From Sphingobacterium sp. UBA2700 (GTDB taxonomy: Bacteria; Bacteroidota; Bacteroidia; Sphingobacteriales; Sphingobacteriaceae): a DNA stretch of 64,000 nucleotides. Positions 34,561 to 44,691 of the stretch are shown one piece after another. Location: NCBI GenBank assembly GCA_002354335.1, contig DELI01000036.1, positions 15,941-79,940 of the forward strand. The letters are read 5' to 3'. Each line of letters starts with the position of its first letter. The stretch's first letter is position 1. The notes under the pieces are model-generated. The model did not search any database, had not been told where the DNA came from, and saw nothing but the letters and a program-made list of their open reading frames with translations. The position numbers and the translations under genes were made by a program.

Positions 34561-37500
34561 ATGAAGTCTCAGTGTACTCCGGCAAATGAGTCAGAGCGCT
34601 TGGATATGTTATACTCTTTCGGCTTAATGGGTCTTGGCAAAATGCCAGAACTCAATGTTTTTGCCGAATTGGCTTGCAAGATAACTGCATGTCCATCTTC
34701 CATCATAGCGATAATGGAAGAAGATATACAACGTATTCAAAGCTGTTTTGGCATTAACTTAGAAACTGTAGAAAGGAGGAATACCGTCTGTCAATATACC
34801 ATGATGAGCGAAGTGCCGCTCATGATTGAAGACACTTTCCAAGATCCTCGGACGAAAGATAATCCATTAATTCAAGCTTCTGGAATACGTTTTTATGCCG
34901 GCGTCCCACTTTTAGACGATCGAGGCTTGGCTCTCGGAACTTTGTGCGTTATAGATTTTGTTAGCAAAACTATTTCCGAGGAGCAGCTTTCGGAACTTGC
35001 AAAGTTAGGGGAGGCGATTGTTTCGATACTCTTAGCTAAGCGTAAATCCACGCAGGCCAACTATTTCAAACAAATACTAGCGGTCACACAAAATATGATC
35101 TGTGTTTTGGATGACAACTTTCTTATCAAAGAAATAAATCCGGCTTTTTCTGAATTAATGGCATTTTCAGCACGTGAAGCAGTGGGACAGAGTTTTTTAG
35201 AGGTATTACAGGCTAATGATGCTATTCGAGAGGCGCTGCGGACTACGGTAGAAACTGGGAAAGAAGTACAAGTACAGACGCGAACCGAAACCCCAACAGA
35301 GGAAGAAACTTTCATCAATTGGAATCTTAAATATAATCCAGATAGTAAAGAGGTCTTTGCATTTGGTCGTGATATCAGTAAAGAAAATGCCGAGAAGGTG
35401 AAACTGTTGGTTTCTGAGCGTCGGTTCAGAAATTTCTTCGAAAACGGGATTGGTCTGATGAGTATGCACGATCTAGACGGCAATATTCTTCGAGTCAATG
35501 AAATGGGAAGAAATGTCCTAGGTTATTCTGCAGATGAAGTTCAAGGGCTTAACCTCGTTGATTTAGTACCTTTAGAAAACCGATCGCTCATTAAGCCATA
35601 TCTGGAACGGATAAAGCATAAGGGTGAAGATAGTGGAATGATGGTGCTTTGTCGGAAAGATGGCGAGTGGATTTATTGGTTGTATAATAATATCTTGGAG
35701 ATAGATGCCGATGGCAGTGCGTATGTTGTGAGTTCAGCTTTGAATATGAACGAGCGCATCATGCTAGAGAAAGATCTTCAGCATACCAAACAAATTCTAG
35801 AGCAAAGTAGTCAAGTTGCGCAAGTTGGGGGTTGGGAAGTTGATCTTGCTAAGAATGAAATTTATTGGTCGGGCCCGACGCGCGATATTCATGGTGTATC
35901 AGATGATTTTAATCCCACGCTTGAGAATGTTTTCTCGTTCTTCGACGATGAAGATAGCGAAATGATAGCGGAGCTCTTTACATCGGCTGTTTTATCTGGT
36001 CAACCTTATGATATCGAAACCCGACTTCAAAAAGCAACGGGCGAACAGATCTGGATTCGAATTAAGGGAGTCCCTGAGATGGAAGACGGGAGATGTACGC
36101 GGGTTTTCGGGATTATACAAGATGTTGATGAAGCAAAGCGCCTGTATCTGGAGCTGGAGCGTAAAGAATCAATGTTGCAAACGTTCGTTGATTATGTGCC
36201 GGCCTCTGTAGCGATGTTTGATCAGGATTTGAATTATCTAACCATTAGTAAGCAGTGGAAGGAAGAATTCCATTATGTAGAAAATCACGTGCCTAATCGA
36301 AATCTTTACGATGTGTTTCCCAATATTCCCGAACGGCGAAAGGAAATATATCGTAACGCATTGGAAGGAATTCCTTACAAGAATACTGACGAGATCGTTA
36401 TGCGCGAAGAATATGAACATGCGCAACACTATAATTGGGAAGTAAGACCCTGGAGACTACCTGATGGAACCATTGGAGGGATCATCATCTTCTCGCAAAA
36501 TATCTCCGAATTAGTCGCTAAAAATGAAGAGCTTAAAAATGCCAAAAAGCTAGCCGATATTGGGAGCAAGGCCAAGTCGGAGTTTTTAGCGAATATGAGC
36601 CATGAGATTCGTACGCCTTTGAACGGAGTTATCGGATTTTCCGATCTGTTATTGAAGACTCCACTAAACGACCTTCAAAAGCAATATTTGAAATATGTTA
36701 ATGAGTCAGGAAATAATCTATTATCGATTATCAACGACATATTGGATTTCTCAAAAATTGAATCCGGTAAATTAGAATTCTATATCGATCATTACAATCC
36801 TTATGAACTCGTCAATCAGGTTATTCATGTTATTCTATATCAGGCACAGAATAAGGGCATCGAGCTGCTTTTAAACATCGAGCAGGGGCTACCTGATCTG
36901 ATCTATATTGATGAGTCAAGAATTAAGCAGGTTTTAATTAATCTCTTAGGCAATGCCGTGAAATTTACCGAGACGGGGGAGATTGAGCTTCGCGTCGAAA
37001 GAACCAACATTGAGCAGGATAAAGTGAGACTTCGATTCTCTGTCCGCGATACGGGGATTGGTATATCTGAAGAAAAACAGCATCGTATTTTCGATGCCTT
37101 TACGCAAGAGGATAGCTCGGTCAGCAAGCGTTTCGGTGGTACCGGGCTGGGTCTGACTATTTCAAATAATATTTTGCGCTACATGGGCAGTGAGCTTTCG
37201 CTTGTCAGCAAAGTCGATGAAGGATCGACCTTCTCTTTTGAAATTGAAGTGCCCTATGAATATACCGAAGAACAGAATGATGACCTTTCGGTTGAGACAG
37301 TACTTATTGTTGATGATAATGTAAATAATCGTGTAATCCTGGAGCATATGCTCGCCTATAAGGGCGTAGCGACAACTTCTGTGGGGAATGGATTTGAAGC
37401 TATACAGCTATATCTCGACGGGAAACGGTTTGATGCTATTTTAATGGATTACCGCATGCCGATCTTGAATGGTTTAGAAACCATCGCGAAAATCAAAGAA

Positions 37501-38445
37501 TTCTTGCTCCAACAAGGTGAGCCTATTCCACTTTTTGTGTCGCATTGCTCCTCGGAAGACCAGGAAGTCATGACACAGTTCCGTCAAGAGCAGAATTCCT
37601 ATTGCCTGACAAAACCTATTATTTCCGAAGAACTATATAGGGTCTTGCGACAATCCTATACCACAGAAAGCCCGTCGATTGAAGAATATGAAACGAGCAA
37701 TCACTTGGAAAAGGCGTTTCGGGTGCTCGTCGCGGACGACAATCCTGTTAATATGGCGCTGAATCTACGACTTGTGGAAGGGGTTTTACCACAATGTGAG
37801 ACCGCTAGTGTAGAGAATGGTCTGCTTGCAGTTGAAGCTTGCGAAGCATCTATATTTGATTTGATTCTGATGGATATACAGATGCCATTGATGGATGGAA
37901 TTGAAGCTACGCAACGTATTAGGACGCTTAGCGGCTATGAGCAGGTTCCGATTATAGGAATTACTGCGGGGAATGTTATTGGCGAGAAGGAAAAGTGTTT
38001 AGAGGTTGGAATGACTGATTTTCTGACAAAGCCAATTAAAGCTGGGGATTTCAAGGCGATGGTGACCAAAGCGATGCAGTCCTTAGAAGCAGAAATAGTT
38101 AATGAGATGGATATTTCGACACATTTTGACGAGAGGATCATGGATGAATCCACCGACCATGATGCCGACTTTAAACAAGAGTTTATTGGGATTGTGTTGG
38201 GAGAGTTAGAGTTACAGAAAGAACGGTTGAACCTCGCTCGCCATGAAAACGATGTTCCTCAGATCAAAAAACTGCTGCATAAGCTACGCGGAACATCCAG
38301 TACGGCCGGATTAACCTTATTGAATAGCATGACTGTTGACATGGAAGCAAAATTTGTAAATGGAAATCTTCCATTTGACGAAATATCGAATTTGATCAAT
38401 GAAATTGAATTATTACAGAAAGTATTAATAAACTTAAAAGCGTAA
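34561..38445 (+). CDS. Hybrid sensor histidine kinase, GAF-PAS4-HK-REC2-HPt
   Basis: A 1294-residue cytosolic phosphorelay protein. Order: GAF-like domain (about 20-155), four PAS domains (about 165-650), dimerisation domain with phospho-His681 (FLANMSHEIRTPLNG), ATPase with the N box (NLLGNAVKF) and G boxes (DTGIGI, GGTGLGL), a first receiver with D963 (LMDYRMP), a second receiver with D1105 (LMDIQMP), and a histidine phosphotransfer domain with H1240 (LLHKLRGTSSTAG). No membrane helices are visible, so it should sense an internal or diffusible signal. The single-receiver gene 3 bp downstream and the polysaccharide genes after it are the likely outputs. Confidence 0.92.
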   Translation: MKSQCTPANESERLDMLYSFGLMGLGKMPELNVFAELACKITACPSSIIAIMEEDIQRIQSCFGINLETVERRNTVCQYTMMSEVPLMIEDTFQDPRTKDNPLIQASGIRFYAGVPLLDDRGLALGTLCVIDFVSKTISEEQLSELAKLGEAIVSILLAKRKSTQANYFKQILAVTQNMICVLDDNFLIKEINPAFSELMAFSAREAVGQSFLEVLQANDAIREALRTTVETGKEVQVQTRTETPTEEETFINWNLKYNPDSKEVFAFGRDISKENAEKVKLLVSERRFRNFFENGIGLMSMHDLDGNILRVNEMGRNVLGYSADEVQGLNLVDLVPLENRSLIKPYLERIKHKGEDSGMMVLCRKDGEWIYWLYNNILEIDADGSAYVVSSALNMNERIMLEKDLQHTKQILEQSSQVAQVGGWEVDLAKNEIYWSGPTRDIHGVSDDFNPTLENVFSFFDDEDSEMIAELFTSAVLSGQPYDIETRLQKATGEQIWIRIKGVPEMEDGRCTRVFGIIQDVDEAKRLYLELERKESMLQTFVDYVPASVAMFDQDLNYLTISKQWKEEFHYVENHVPNRNLYDVFPNIPERRKEIYRNALEGIPYKNTDEIVMREEYEHAQHYNWEVRPWRLPDGTIGGIIIFSQNISELVAKNEELKNAKKLADIGSKAKSEFLANMSHEIRTPLNGVIGFSDLLLKTPLNDLQKQYLKYVNESGNNLLSIINDILDFSKIESGKLEFYIDHYNPYELVNQVIHVILYQAQNKGIELLLNIEQGLPDLIYIDESRIKQVLINLLGNAVKFTETGEIELRVERTNIEQDKVRLRFSVRDTGIGISEEKQHRIFDAFTQEDSSVSKRFGGTGLGLTISNNILRYMGSELSLVSKVDEGSTFSFEIEVPYEYTEEQNDDLSVETVLIVDDNVNNRVILEHMLAYKGVATTSVGNGFEAIQLYLDGKRFDAILMDYRMPILNGLETIAKIKEFLLQQGEPIPLFVSHCSSEDQEVMTQFRQEQNSYCLTKPIISEELYRVLRQSYTTESPSIEEYETSNHLEKAFRVLVADDNPVNMALNLRLVEGVLPQCETASVENGLLAVEACEASIFDLILMDIQMPLMDGIEATQRIRTLSGYEQVPIIGITAGNVIGEKEKCLEVGMTDFLTKPIKAGDFKAMVTKAMQSLEAEIVNEMDISTHFDERIMDESTDHDADFKQEFIGIVLGELELQKERLNLARHENDVPQIKKLLHKLRGTSSTAGLTLLNSMTVDMEAKFVNGNLPFDEISNLINEIELLQKVLINLKA

Positions 38446-38448
38446 AAA

Positions 38449-38808
38449 ATGGTTGTGTTATTAGCCGAAGATGATGAATTGATTCTTAAAACTATTGAGC
38501 ATAAACTAAAAAAAGAAGGATTTGAAGTCATTCTAACGCGGAATGGACAAGAGGCTATTGAATTGATTAGAACCCAACAAATGGATTTAATCATAAGCGA
38601 TATTATGATGCCTTTTGCTTCTGGAATAGAGATTCTCGCGGAAGTAAAGCAATTAGAGCGACCAATTCCCATCATGATGCTCTCAAGTATGGGGCAGGAG
38701 GATATTGTAATTGAGGCTTTCCAATTGGGAGCTTCTGATTATATGATCAAGCCTTTCAGCCCTAATGAATTGATTCTGCGTATTAATAAATTGTTGAACA
38801 GACCGTAG
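38449..38808 (+). CDS. Stand-alone receiver-domain response regulator
   Basis: A 119-residue single receiver domain. Acidic pocket E7-D8-D9, phospho-acceptor D51 (IISDIMMPF), S79 and K101 (MIKPF) are all present. It has no output domain, so it must work by protein contact, like CheY. The gap from the hybrid kinase gene is 3 bp, making it the likely final phosphate acceptor from H1240. The following HEAT-repeat protein could be its target, by position. Confidence 0.88.
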   Translation: MVVLLAEDDELILKTIEHKLKKEGFEVILTRNGQEAIELIRTQQMDLIISDIMMPFASGIEILAEVKQLERPIPIMMLSSMGQEDIVIEAFQLGASDYMIKPFSPNELILRINKLLNRP

Positions 38809-38815
38809 GAGGAAG

Positions 38816-39883
38816 ATGGAGTCGGTACTCACTCTACACGAACTGATGATCGGAATCTTAACTATTTTGATTCTCGTATTTTTAGTGATTCTTGCACTCT
38901 TGATTTTTAACTTTCGCGCCTATAAGATCGTGGAAAGCAAGCAACTGTGGAAGAAGTTGCTGGATGAGTATCTTGCTAATGTGATCATAGAAGGTTCAGT
39001 AAATGAACTTGATATAGAAAAAGATATCAACCATTACTTAAAGTATCCTGAGTTTAGGCGTTATTTCCTTAATCGATTGGTGGAGTCTGAACGTAAGTTT
39101 TCCGGTGTTGCTGCTGAGGTCTTAAAACGTGTGTTTTATCACTACCGTCTGAATGAAGAAGCTTATGCTTTGTTGCGCAAAAAGAAAGCATACTTGATAG
39201 CCCGGGGAATTCAGGTATTAACGCTGATGAAAGCAGCAGAAGCTCTTCCAGAAATAAAGTCCATGTTAAATCATAAACATGTCCGAGTACGACAAGAAGC
39301 CCAATACGCCACTGTTTATTTCGAAGGGTTTGGAGGATTATCGTTTTTGGATGATTTTGATGGAGTGTTGTCAGATTGGCAACAGCTACGCATTATCAGC
39401 TTCATCAAAAAATTGCCTAAAGACGCTATTCCACAGTTGTTGCGCTGGCTATATAGCGATAATCCCTCTGTTATCATTTTTTCACTAAAGCTTGTTCAGA
39501 AATTCAAATTATTGGAACTACACACAGATTTAATTCAGATATTAAGCTTTCCCGACCCTGACGTACAGCTCGAAGTGATACGAAGCATGTTCAGTCTTGA
39601 CGTTTATGATACATCAGAACAGCTTATAAATCGTTTTCCATTGATGGAAGAAGCGCAACAGCAGGAGATAATCAAAGGTTTGGGCTATACCCGAGCACGG
39701 GATCAGATCGACTTCTTAAAGAGGGAGTTGACAAGTTATCCAACGGAGGCTGGGAGGGTGAATATTGCTGATGCACTTCTTTCTATGGGGGAATTTAACT
39801 ACTTAAATAACTTGAAGTTATCTCTACAGGACGGAGATCCGAATTTATTAGTCATTAACCACGTATTGGATAATAAGCGATGA
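38816..39883 (+). CDS. Membrane-anchored HEAT-repeat protein
   Basis: A 355-residue protein with one N-terminal membrane helix (about 10-33, GILTILILVFLVILALLIF) and a cytosolic helical-repeat body with HEAT-like pairs (for example ALPEIKSMLNHKHVRVRQEA, AIPQLLRWLYSDNPSVI, HTDLIQILSFPDPDVQLEV). An AGGAGG sequence (38807-38812) is 3 bp before the ATG, which is rare in this phylum. It overlaps the glycosyltransferase gene by 4 bp (ATGA). It may act as a scaffold linking the receiver protein to the polysaccharide synthase; that is inference. Confidence 0.78.
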   Translation: MESVLTLHELMIGILTILILVFLVILALLIFNFRAYKIVESKQLWKKLLDEYLANVIIEGSVNELDIEKDINHYLKYPEFRRYFLNRLVESERKFSGVAAEVLKRVFYHYRLNEEAYALLRKKKAYLIARGIQVLTLMKAAEALPEIKSMLNHKHVRVRQEAQYATVYFEGFGGLSFLDDFDGVLSDWQQLRIISFIKKLPKDAIPQLLRWLYSDNPSVIIFSLKLVQKFKLLELHTDLIQILSFPDPDVQLEVIRSMFSLDVYDTSEQLINRFPLMEEAQQQEIIKGLGYTRARDQIDFLKRELTSYPTEAGRVNIADALLSMGEFNYLNNLKLSLQDGDPNLLVINHVLDNKR

Positions 39884-42800
39884 ACGAAATAGCAAAGATT
39901 ATATATGAGATTTTTGTCTGGCTATTCTTGCTCTATTCCATGGGAATATTCAGTGTATATACTTGGATAGCCATATTTTCCTATGGTGCGGTCACTCGTT
40001 ATAAGTACGGTAATATCTACACAGATTATTCCTTGATCGCAAGCAATCCGAATGCCCCGAGTTTTAGTCTAATCGCACCAGCCTACAACGAAGGCAAAAC
40101 CATCGTAGAGAACGTCAGGTCGCTACTCTCTATCTATTATAATAAATTAGAAATTATAATTGTCAACGATGGATCTAAAGATGATTCCATCGACAAACTT
40201 GTTGAAGCATATCATTTAGAAAAAGTGAGCTATGCCATCAGCGGCAATTTGAAAACTCAAGAAGTTGTTCAGGTTTATAAAAGTAAAAACCCTGCCTTCA
40301 AGAAGTTAATTGTAGTCGATAAAAAAAATGGGGGCAAAGCCGATGCACTCAATGTTGGGATCAACATTTCTAAGAGCGACTATATCGTCTGTATCGATGT
40401 TGACTGCATAATCGAACAAGAGGCAATACTAAAACTTGCTAAACCTTTTTTGGAGCAGGAGGATAAGCGACTTATTGCCTGTGGAGGTGTAATTCGCTTA
40501 GCGAATAATTGCAGAATTGAAAACGGGAAAGTGGTCGAGGTCAATCTGCCAAAAAGCTGGTTGGGTAGAAGTCAGGCGCTGGAGTACATTAGAGCATTTG
40601 TATTAGGTCGGATGGCATGGTCAAGAGCAAGCGGTTTAATTCTCATTTCGGGGGCTTTTGGAGCCTTCGACAAGGAGATTGTGTTGGCTTGTGGAGGATA
40701 TGATCACAGCACCGTTGGAGAGGATATGGAGCTCGTAGTTCGTATGAGACGCTACATGATAGAGCAGGGGCTTCCGCATCAGGTAATCAATATCCCGGAT
40801 CCATTATGCTGGACGGAAGTGCCGGAAAACAAAGAGATCTTAAAAAAGCAAAGAAACCGCTGGATGAGGGGCACGATGGAAACATTGTGGACACATCGCA
40901 AACTGATGTTCAACCCCAAATATGGTAAATTGGGGATGATCAGCCTTCCATATTGGTTTCTCTTCGAGTTCTTAGGCCCTTTTGTCGAGTTTACAGGCTA
41001 TATTGTCTTTATTCTTTTCGCTTTATTTGGAATAATAAATTGGACATTTTTCTTTGCCTTATTCCTCCTTGTTGTTTTTTCCAGTGTACTATATTCGGTT
41101 TATGCGATCTCGCTGGATTTGGTTAGTCATCAAGTTTATTCTAAGCGAAAGGATCTAACCACGCTGATTGCCACAGCCGTCTTAGAGCCGTTTTATTTCC
41201 ATCCCATGGTTGTACGCGCTGGAATTGCAGGTATGATCGATTACTTCCGAAAAAAGAATGGGTGGGGAGAAATGACAAGACAAGGATTCGCACAAGAGAA
41301 GGATGAAAGCTTCAAGGAAAAGGCTATGCGCTATAGCAAATGGTTGATGGAGCAATTTAGTCCTGTGGTACTCGTTTATCTCGTATTTGTTTTGTTTGCA
41401 AGCGTGGCAGAATGGCTCATCTACGGAAACAGCGTTCAGCAGTTTAAAACAATGGAATCATTCGCTGTTTTGTTTGCTAACAACACCTTAGCGGCACTCG
41501 TTTTCCTATTGCCCTTAGCTTTAGCTTACCTAATCATTTCTCTATTCAACGACCGTTTAGCGAACTGGATACTACCCATTATTACCTCCGCTGCGGTTAT
41601 CATACAATTAGTTTTAGCCTTTTATTTTATTGAGTCGAGAAACTTGTTGGGAACTGATCTGTTTTTCTACTCTTCCGACGAACTCATCGGAATACTTCGT
41701 GCAAGTAACGTCCTTAACTGGTTGAATGTGTTTGTTTTAATATGTGGTCTAATAGCGATTATTGCGAGTGTAAAGTTCCTGAGTAGCAAAATAAAAGGAT
41801 CATCTCTCCAGACGCTATCTGTACTAGGGGCTGGAGTAATTGCATCGATTTATCTATCTGTATTTGGTGTCGTCACGAGCCGTTCAGAAGATGATTTCAT
41901 GCAAACGGCAGAACGAAGCAAAATAGGCTTCTTTCTTTATAGCAATGCCGGTTTATTAACGGATCATATTGGAGATCGTGTATTTGCCAATGCTATTGAA
42001 CCCTCCTTTGATTCATGGAACGCGGAATACCCCTTTTTAAAAAATGAACAAACTCACGACGTGCTGGGGCAATACTTTCATCATGCGGATAAGACGCCTA
42101 ACTTGGTTTTGCTTTTAGTTGAAGGCTTAGGAAATGCTTACAGCAGCGCGAATGGCTACATCGGCGATTTTACGCCTTTCCTCAGTCAACTAAAAGATAG
42201 CTCCTTAGTTTGGGACAATAATTTGAGTTCGTCCGGGAGAACATTTTCTGTTTTGCCAACAGTCTTAGGTTCTCTGCCGTTTGGAGCATCAGGCTTTCTT
42301 GAACAAAAAGATTATCCCAAACATTTTAACCTACTGAATGTGATGGCTTTTAATGGTTTTAAAACGGGGTTTATTTATGGCGGAGATGCTGATTTCGATT
42401 ATATGGCTAAGTACCTAAAAGCTAATAGCATCGATGAACTAATCGATGAGTACAACTTTCCAAAAGAATATCGACGCCTTCCCAGTAATAATGGCGAAAG
42501 TTGGGGGTTTGAGGATCAAGCTGTATTATCGCAGCTGAGTGCTTTAGCAAGCACACAAGCTGCGCCTTATTTTCATATAGCATTGACGCTCTCCACGCAT
42601 AATCCTTTTCTGATCAACGACGCGTCTAGGTATGAAGCACTTTTTGAATCGCGCCTGAAGCAGCTTAAACTATCGAAAGCCAAGCATAATATGGCTATGG
42701 AAAATAAAAAACAGCTTACATCGATAATGAATCTGGATGACGCCCTTCGTCAATTCTTTGCTACCTATCGCCTGCGCGAAGAATTCAAAAACACCATCTT

Positions 42801-43284
42801 TATAATTACTGGCGATCATGCGATGCCGGAGATACCCTTGCAAACGAAAATCAATCGCTATCACGTTCCGTTGGTCATTTACTCGCCACTATTGAAAACT
42901 AAACGTAGGTTCCAACATACAGTAAGCCACTTCGATATTGCTCCGTCTATTCTTGCTTTTTACCGTGAAAACTATCAGTTGAAAACACCTGAGCAGGTGA
43001 CCTGGATAGGAAGGGGGCTGGACATCGGGGCTTCGAAACCAAGTATCGGTGTCCCGATGATGCAGAGCAAATCGCAGTTGATAGACTTCGTATATGCCGA
43101 TATGCATATCAACGACAACAGGATGTTTAAGTTGGACAGTAAATTAAATGAAGAGCCCTTTGGCGATGCAAGTGCAGATCAAGCCATGAAAAAACGATTT
43201 GATACTTTCCGCGAGATGAACAAGCAGTTTATCAAATCGTCTTCTCTATTGCCAGATTCAGTGTACAAGAAATTCTTTCAGTAG
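39880..43284 (+). CDS. Glycosyltransferase 2 fused to a sulfatase/LtaS-like phosphotransferase
   Basis: A 1134-residue membrane protein joining two enzymes. Residues 50-340 are a processive GT2 synthase: APAYNEG, D173-V-D175, E281-D282, and Q324-R-N-R-W328. Membrane helices lie at about 10-35, 360-440 and, in a second group of five, 495-665. Residues 735-1090 are an alkaline-phosphatase-superfamily domain of LtaS/OpgB type: E748 (LLVEGLG), T788 (SGRTFS, nucleophile), D979-H980 (GDHAMPE) and SHFDIAPSIL, so the metal site appears complete. The first half should make a hexosamine-type polymer; the second could add phosphoglycerol or phosphoethanolamine to it outside the membrane. Such a fusion is unusual. 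Substrates are not known. Confidence 0.85.
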   Translation: MNEIAKIIYEIFVWLFLLYSMGIFSVYTWIAIFSYGAVTRYKYGNIYTDYSLIASNPNAPSFSLIAPAYNEGKTIVENVRSLLSIYYNKLEIIIVNDGSKDDSIDKLVEAYHLEKVSYAISGNLKTQEVVQVYKSKNPAFKKLIVVDKKNGGKADALNVGINISKSDYIVCIDVDCIIEQEAILKLAKPFLEQEDKRLIACGGVIRLANNCRIENGKVVEVNLPKSWLGRSQALEYIRAFVLGRMAWSRASGLILISGAFGAFDKEIVLACGGYDHSTVGEDMELVVRMRRYMIEQGLPHQVINIPDPLCWTEVPENKEILKKQRNRWMRGTMETLWTHRKLMFNPKYGKLGMISLPYWFLFEFLGPFVEFTGYIVFILFALFGIINWTFFFALFLLVVFSSVLYSVYAISLDLVSHQVYSKRKDLTTLIATAVLEPFYFHPMVVRAGIAGMIDYFRKKNGWGEMTRQGFAQEKDESFKEKAMRYSKWLMEQFSPVVLVYLVFVLFASVAEWLIYGNSVQQFKTMESFAVLFANNTLAALVFLLPLALAYLIISLFNDRLANWILPIITSAAVIIQLVLAFYFIESRNLLGTDLFFYSSDELIGILRASNVLNWLNVFVLICGLIAIIASVKFLSSKIKGSSLQTLSVLGAGVIASIYLSVFGVVTSRSEDDFMQTAERSKIGFFLYSNAGLLTDHIGDRVFANAIEPSFDSWNAEYPFLKNEQTHDVLGQYFHHADKTPNLVLLLVEGLGNAYSSANGYIGDFTPFLSQLKDSSLVWDNNLSSSGRTFSVLPTVLGSLPFGASGFLEQKDYPKHFNLLNVMAFNGFKTGFIYGGDADFDYMAKYLKANSIDELIDEYNFPKEYRRLPSNNGESWGFEDQAVLSQLSALASTQAAPYFHIALTLSTHNPFLINDASRYEALFESRLKQLKLSKAKHNMAMENKKQLTSIMNLDDALRQFFATYRLREEFKNTIFIITGDHAMPEIPLQTKINRYHVPLVIYSPLLKTKRRFQHTVSHFDIAPSILAFYRENYQLKTPEQVTWIGRGLDIGASKPSIGVPMMQSKSQLIDFVYADMHINDNRMFKLDSKLNEEPFGDASADQAMKKRFDTFREMNKQFIKSSSLLPDSVYKKFFQ

Positions 43285-43287
43285 CTT

Positions 43288-44541
43288 TTAAAATCGACGT
43301 CTATAGCCGACAGTGATGTCTATCTGGTTGTCTTTAACCTCCGGGAGATATTCTACATTATAGTATGTTCCAGAGATAGAAAAAAAGTTTTTCTCCTTGA
43401 CGCTCAAGTTGTATTCCAAACCAGTTTTAAAGGTTTTTAGCTTGTAGCTATCGCCTATTAATAAGTTTTCTCTATTTTCTTCGGGGCTGATACCAGTACC
43501 AACGATGAATCCAAAATAGTCGTCTGCACCCTTGGTATAATAACGTACTGTACCTGCATACGAATGGGAGATGTTGCTATCGCCAGGAGTTAGATACGTT
43601 CTAGCGTTGAACCAAAAGTTCTTATAATATTTACCCACAGAAGCAGTATACATCCAGACATTTTCCGTGAATTTCAATTGTCTGTAACCTAGCTCGGCTT
43701 CAAAACTTGCGGGCAAATTAGCATATAAGGATGCTCCCGTTCTAAACTTAGGGAAAAGACCTTCGCTATTGGAGTAGCCTGTTCCTAAATACATATAGAA
43801 TATTTTAGATAAACGGGGATAAGCTTCAAGTTCAAACTGTGTTCCGCTACTGCCAAACTTGTTCGCTAAGTTCGTTCTAAAGATGAAAGATCCAATAGAT
43901 GTGCGCCTCTTATAGCTTAATCCTACAATGTGCCAATCATCGGCAAACTGCTTGTCGAAGTGCATCCAGTTATACGTAACACCTACCTCGTTGCCACCCA
44001 CTTGCTCGCGGATTGAGTTGACTAACTCCCGGGCGCCGCTATTTTTCGGGTCCACAGCGAGGAGTTCATTTAACTGTTCATTAGCCTCGGTATAACGTTT
44101 GGATGCATTGAATATCTTGGCTTTCAATAATAATAAGTCAGTAGACTTTGGATGAGAAGAAAGACCACGGTTCACTACACGGAGCGCTTCTTCATTTTGG
44201 TCTTCCCAATATTCCATCGATCCATACGCCAAATGAAAATCCTCATCGGTCGTATTCTGTAATTCTAATTGCTTAAATACTATTCTTGCGGAATCTGGCT
44301 GATCCATCCAAGTGTATAGCCTGCCTAAAAAAACACGGATATCGGTATAATCTGGACTTTTTTGTAGCGCCTGTTTTGCTAATCCCACAGCTGCAGGATA
44401 ATTCTTGTTGTCAAACGCTTCTGTACGTGCTCGTAAGAATAGTTCATCCGAATTCAGCGTTCCATCTTGTGCGAAAAGCATATTAGATTGAAGAGTGCAT
44501 AGTAGGGCTAAGGCAAGAATGCCAATTAGTGTTGATTTCAT
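43288..44541 (-). CDS. YaiO-type outer-membrane barrel with TPR-like N-terminus
   Basis: A 417-residue protein with a signal peptide (cleaved after LFA), TPR-like helices (about 25-165, with AVGLAKQALQKSPDYTDIRVFLGRLY) and a C-terminal barrel ending in GYRRRF, the layout of YaiO-type proteins. It is convergent with the glycosyltransferase gene, 3 bp between stops. PgaA of the PNAG system also combines a TPR part with a barrel, so export of the polymer is a reasonable role. The ATG at 44541 was chosen since an upstream in-frame ATG (44568) lies inside the -7 box. Confidence 0.85.
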   Translation of the reverse strand: MKSTLIGILALALLCTLQSNMLFAQDGTLNSDELFLRARTEAFDNKNYPAAVGLAKQALQKSPDYTDIRVFLGRLYTWMDQPDSARIVFKQLELQNTTDEDFHLAYGSMEYWEDQNEEALRVVNRGLSSHPKSTDLLLLKAKIFNASKRYTEANEQLNELLAVDPKNSGARELVNSIREQVGGNEVGVTYNWMHFDKQFADDWHIVGLSYKRRTSIGSFIFRTNLANKFGSSGTQFELEAYPRLSKIFYMYLGTGYSNSEGLFPKFRTGASLYANLPASFEAELGYRQLKFTENVWMYTASVGKYYKNFWFNARTYLTPGDSNISHSYAGTVRYYTKGADDYFGFIVGTGISPEENRENLLIGDSYKLKTFKTGLEYNLSVKEKNFFSISGTYYNVEYLPEVKDNQIDITVGYRRRF

Positions 44542-44565
44542 AAGTAGATACTTCTGTAGATGAAA

Positions 44566-44573
44566 CAAAGTTA
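44566..44573 (-). promoter_or_regulatory. -7 box of the YaiO-type gene
   Basis: Minus strand TAACTTTG matches TAnnTTTG and sits 25 bp from the ATG at 44541; it rules out the longer start at 44568. Confidence 0.5.
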
Positions 44574-44691
44574 CTTGTTTTTACCGCTTTAAATAAAGAA
44601 AAGCCGATTTATTTGTTACACCTTCCATTTGTTTACAGGATGGCACGATTGCTATTGCAAACAATTACGTAGGGTTACTCGTTCATTTGAT

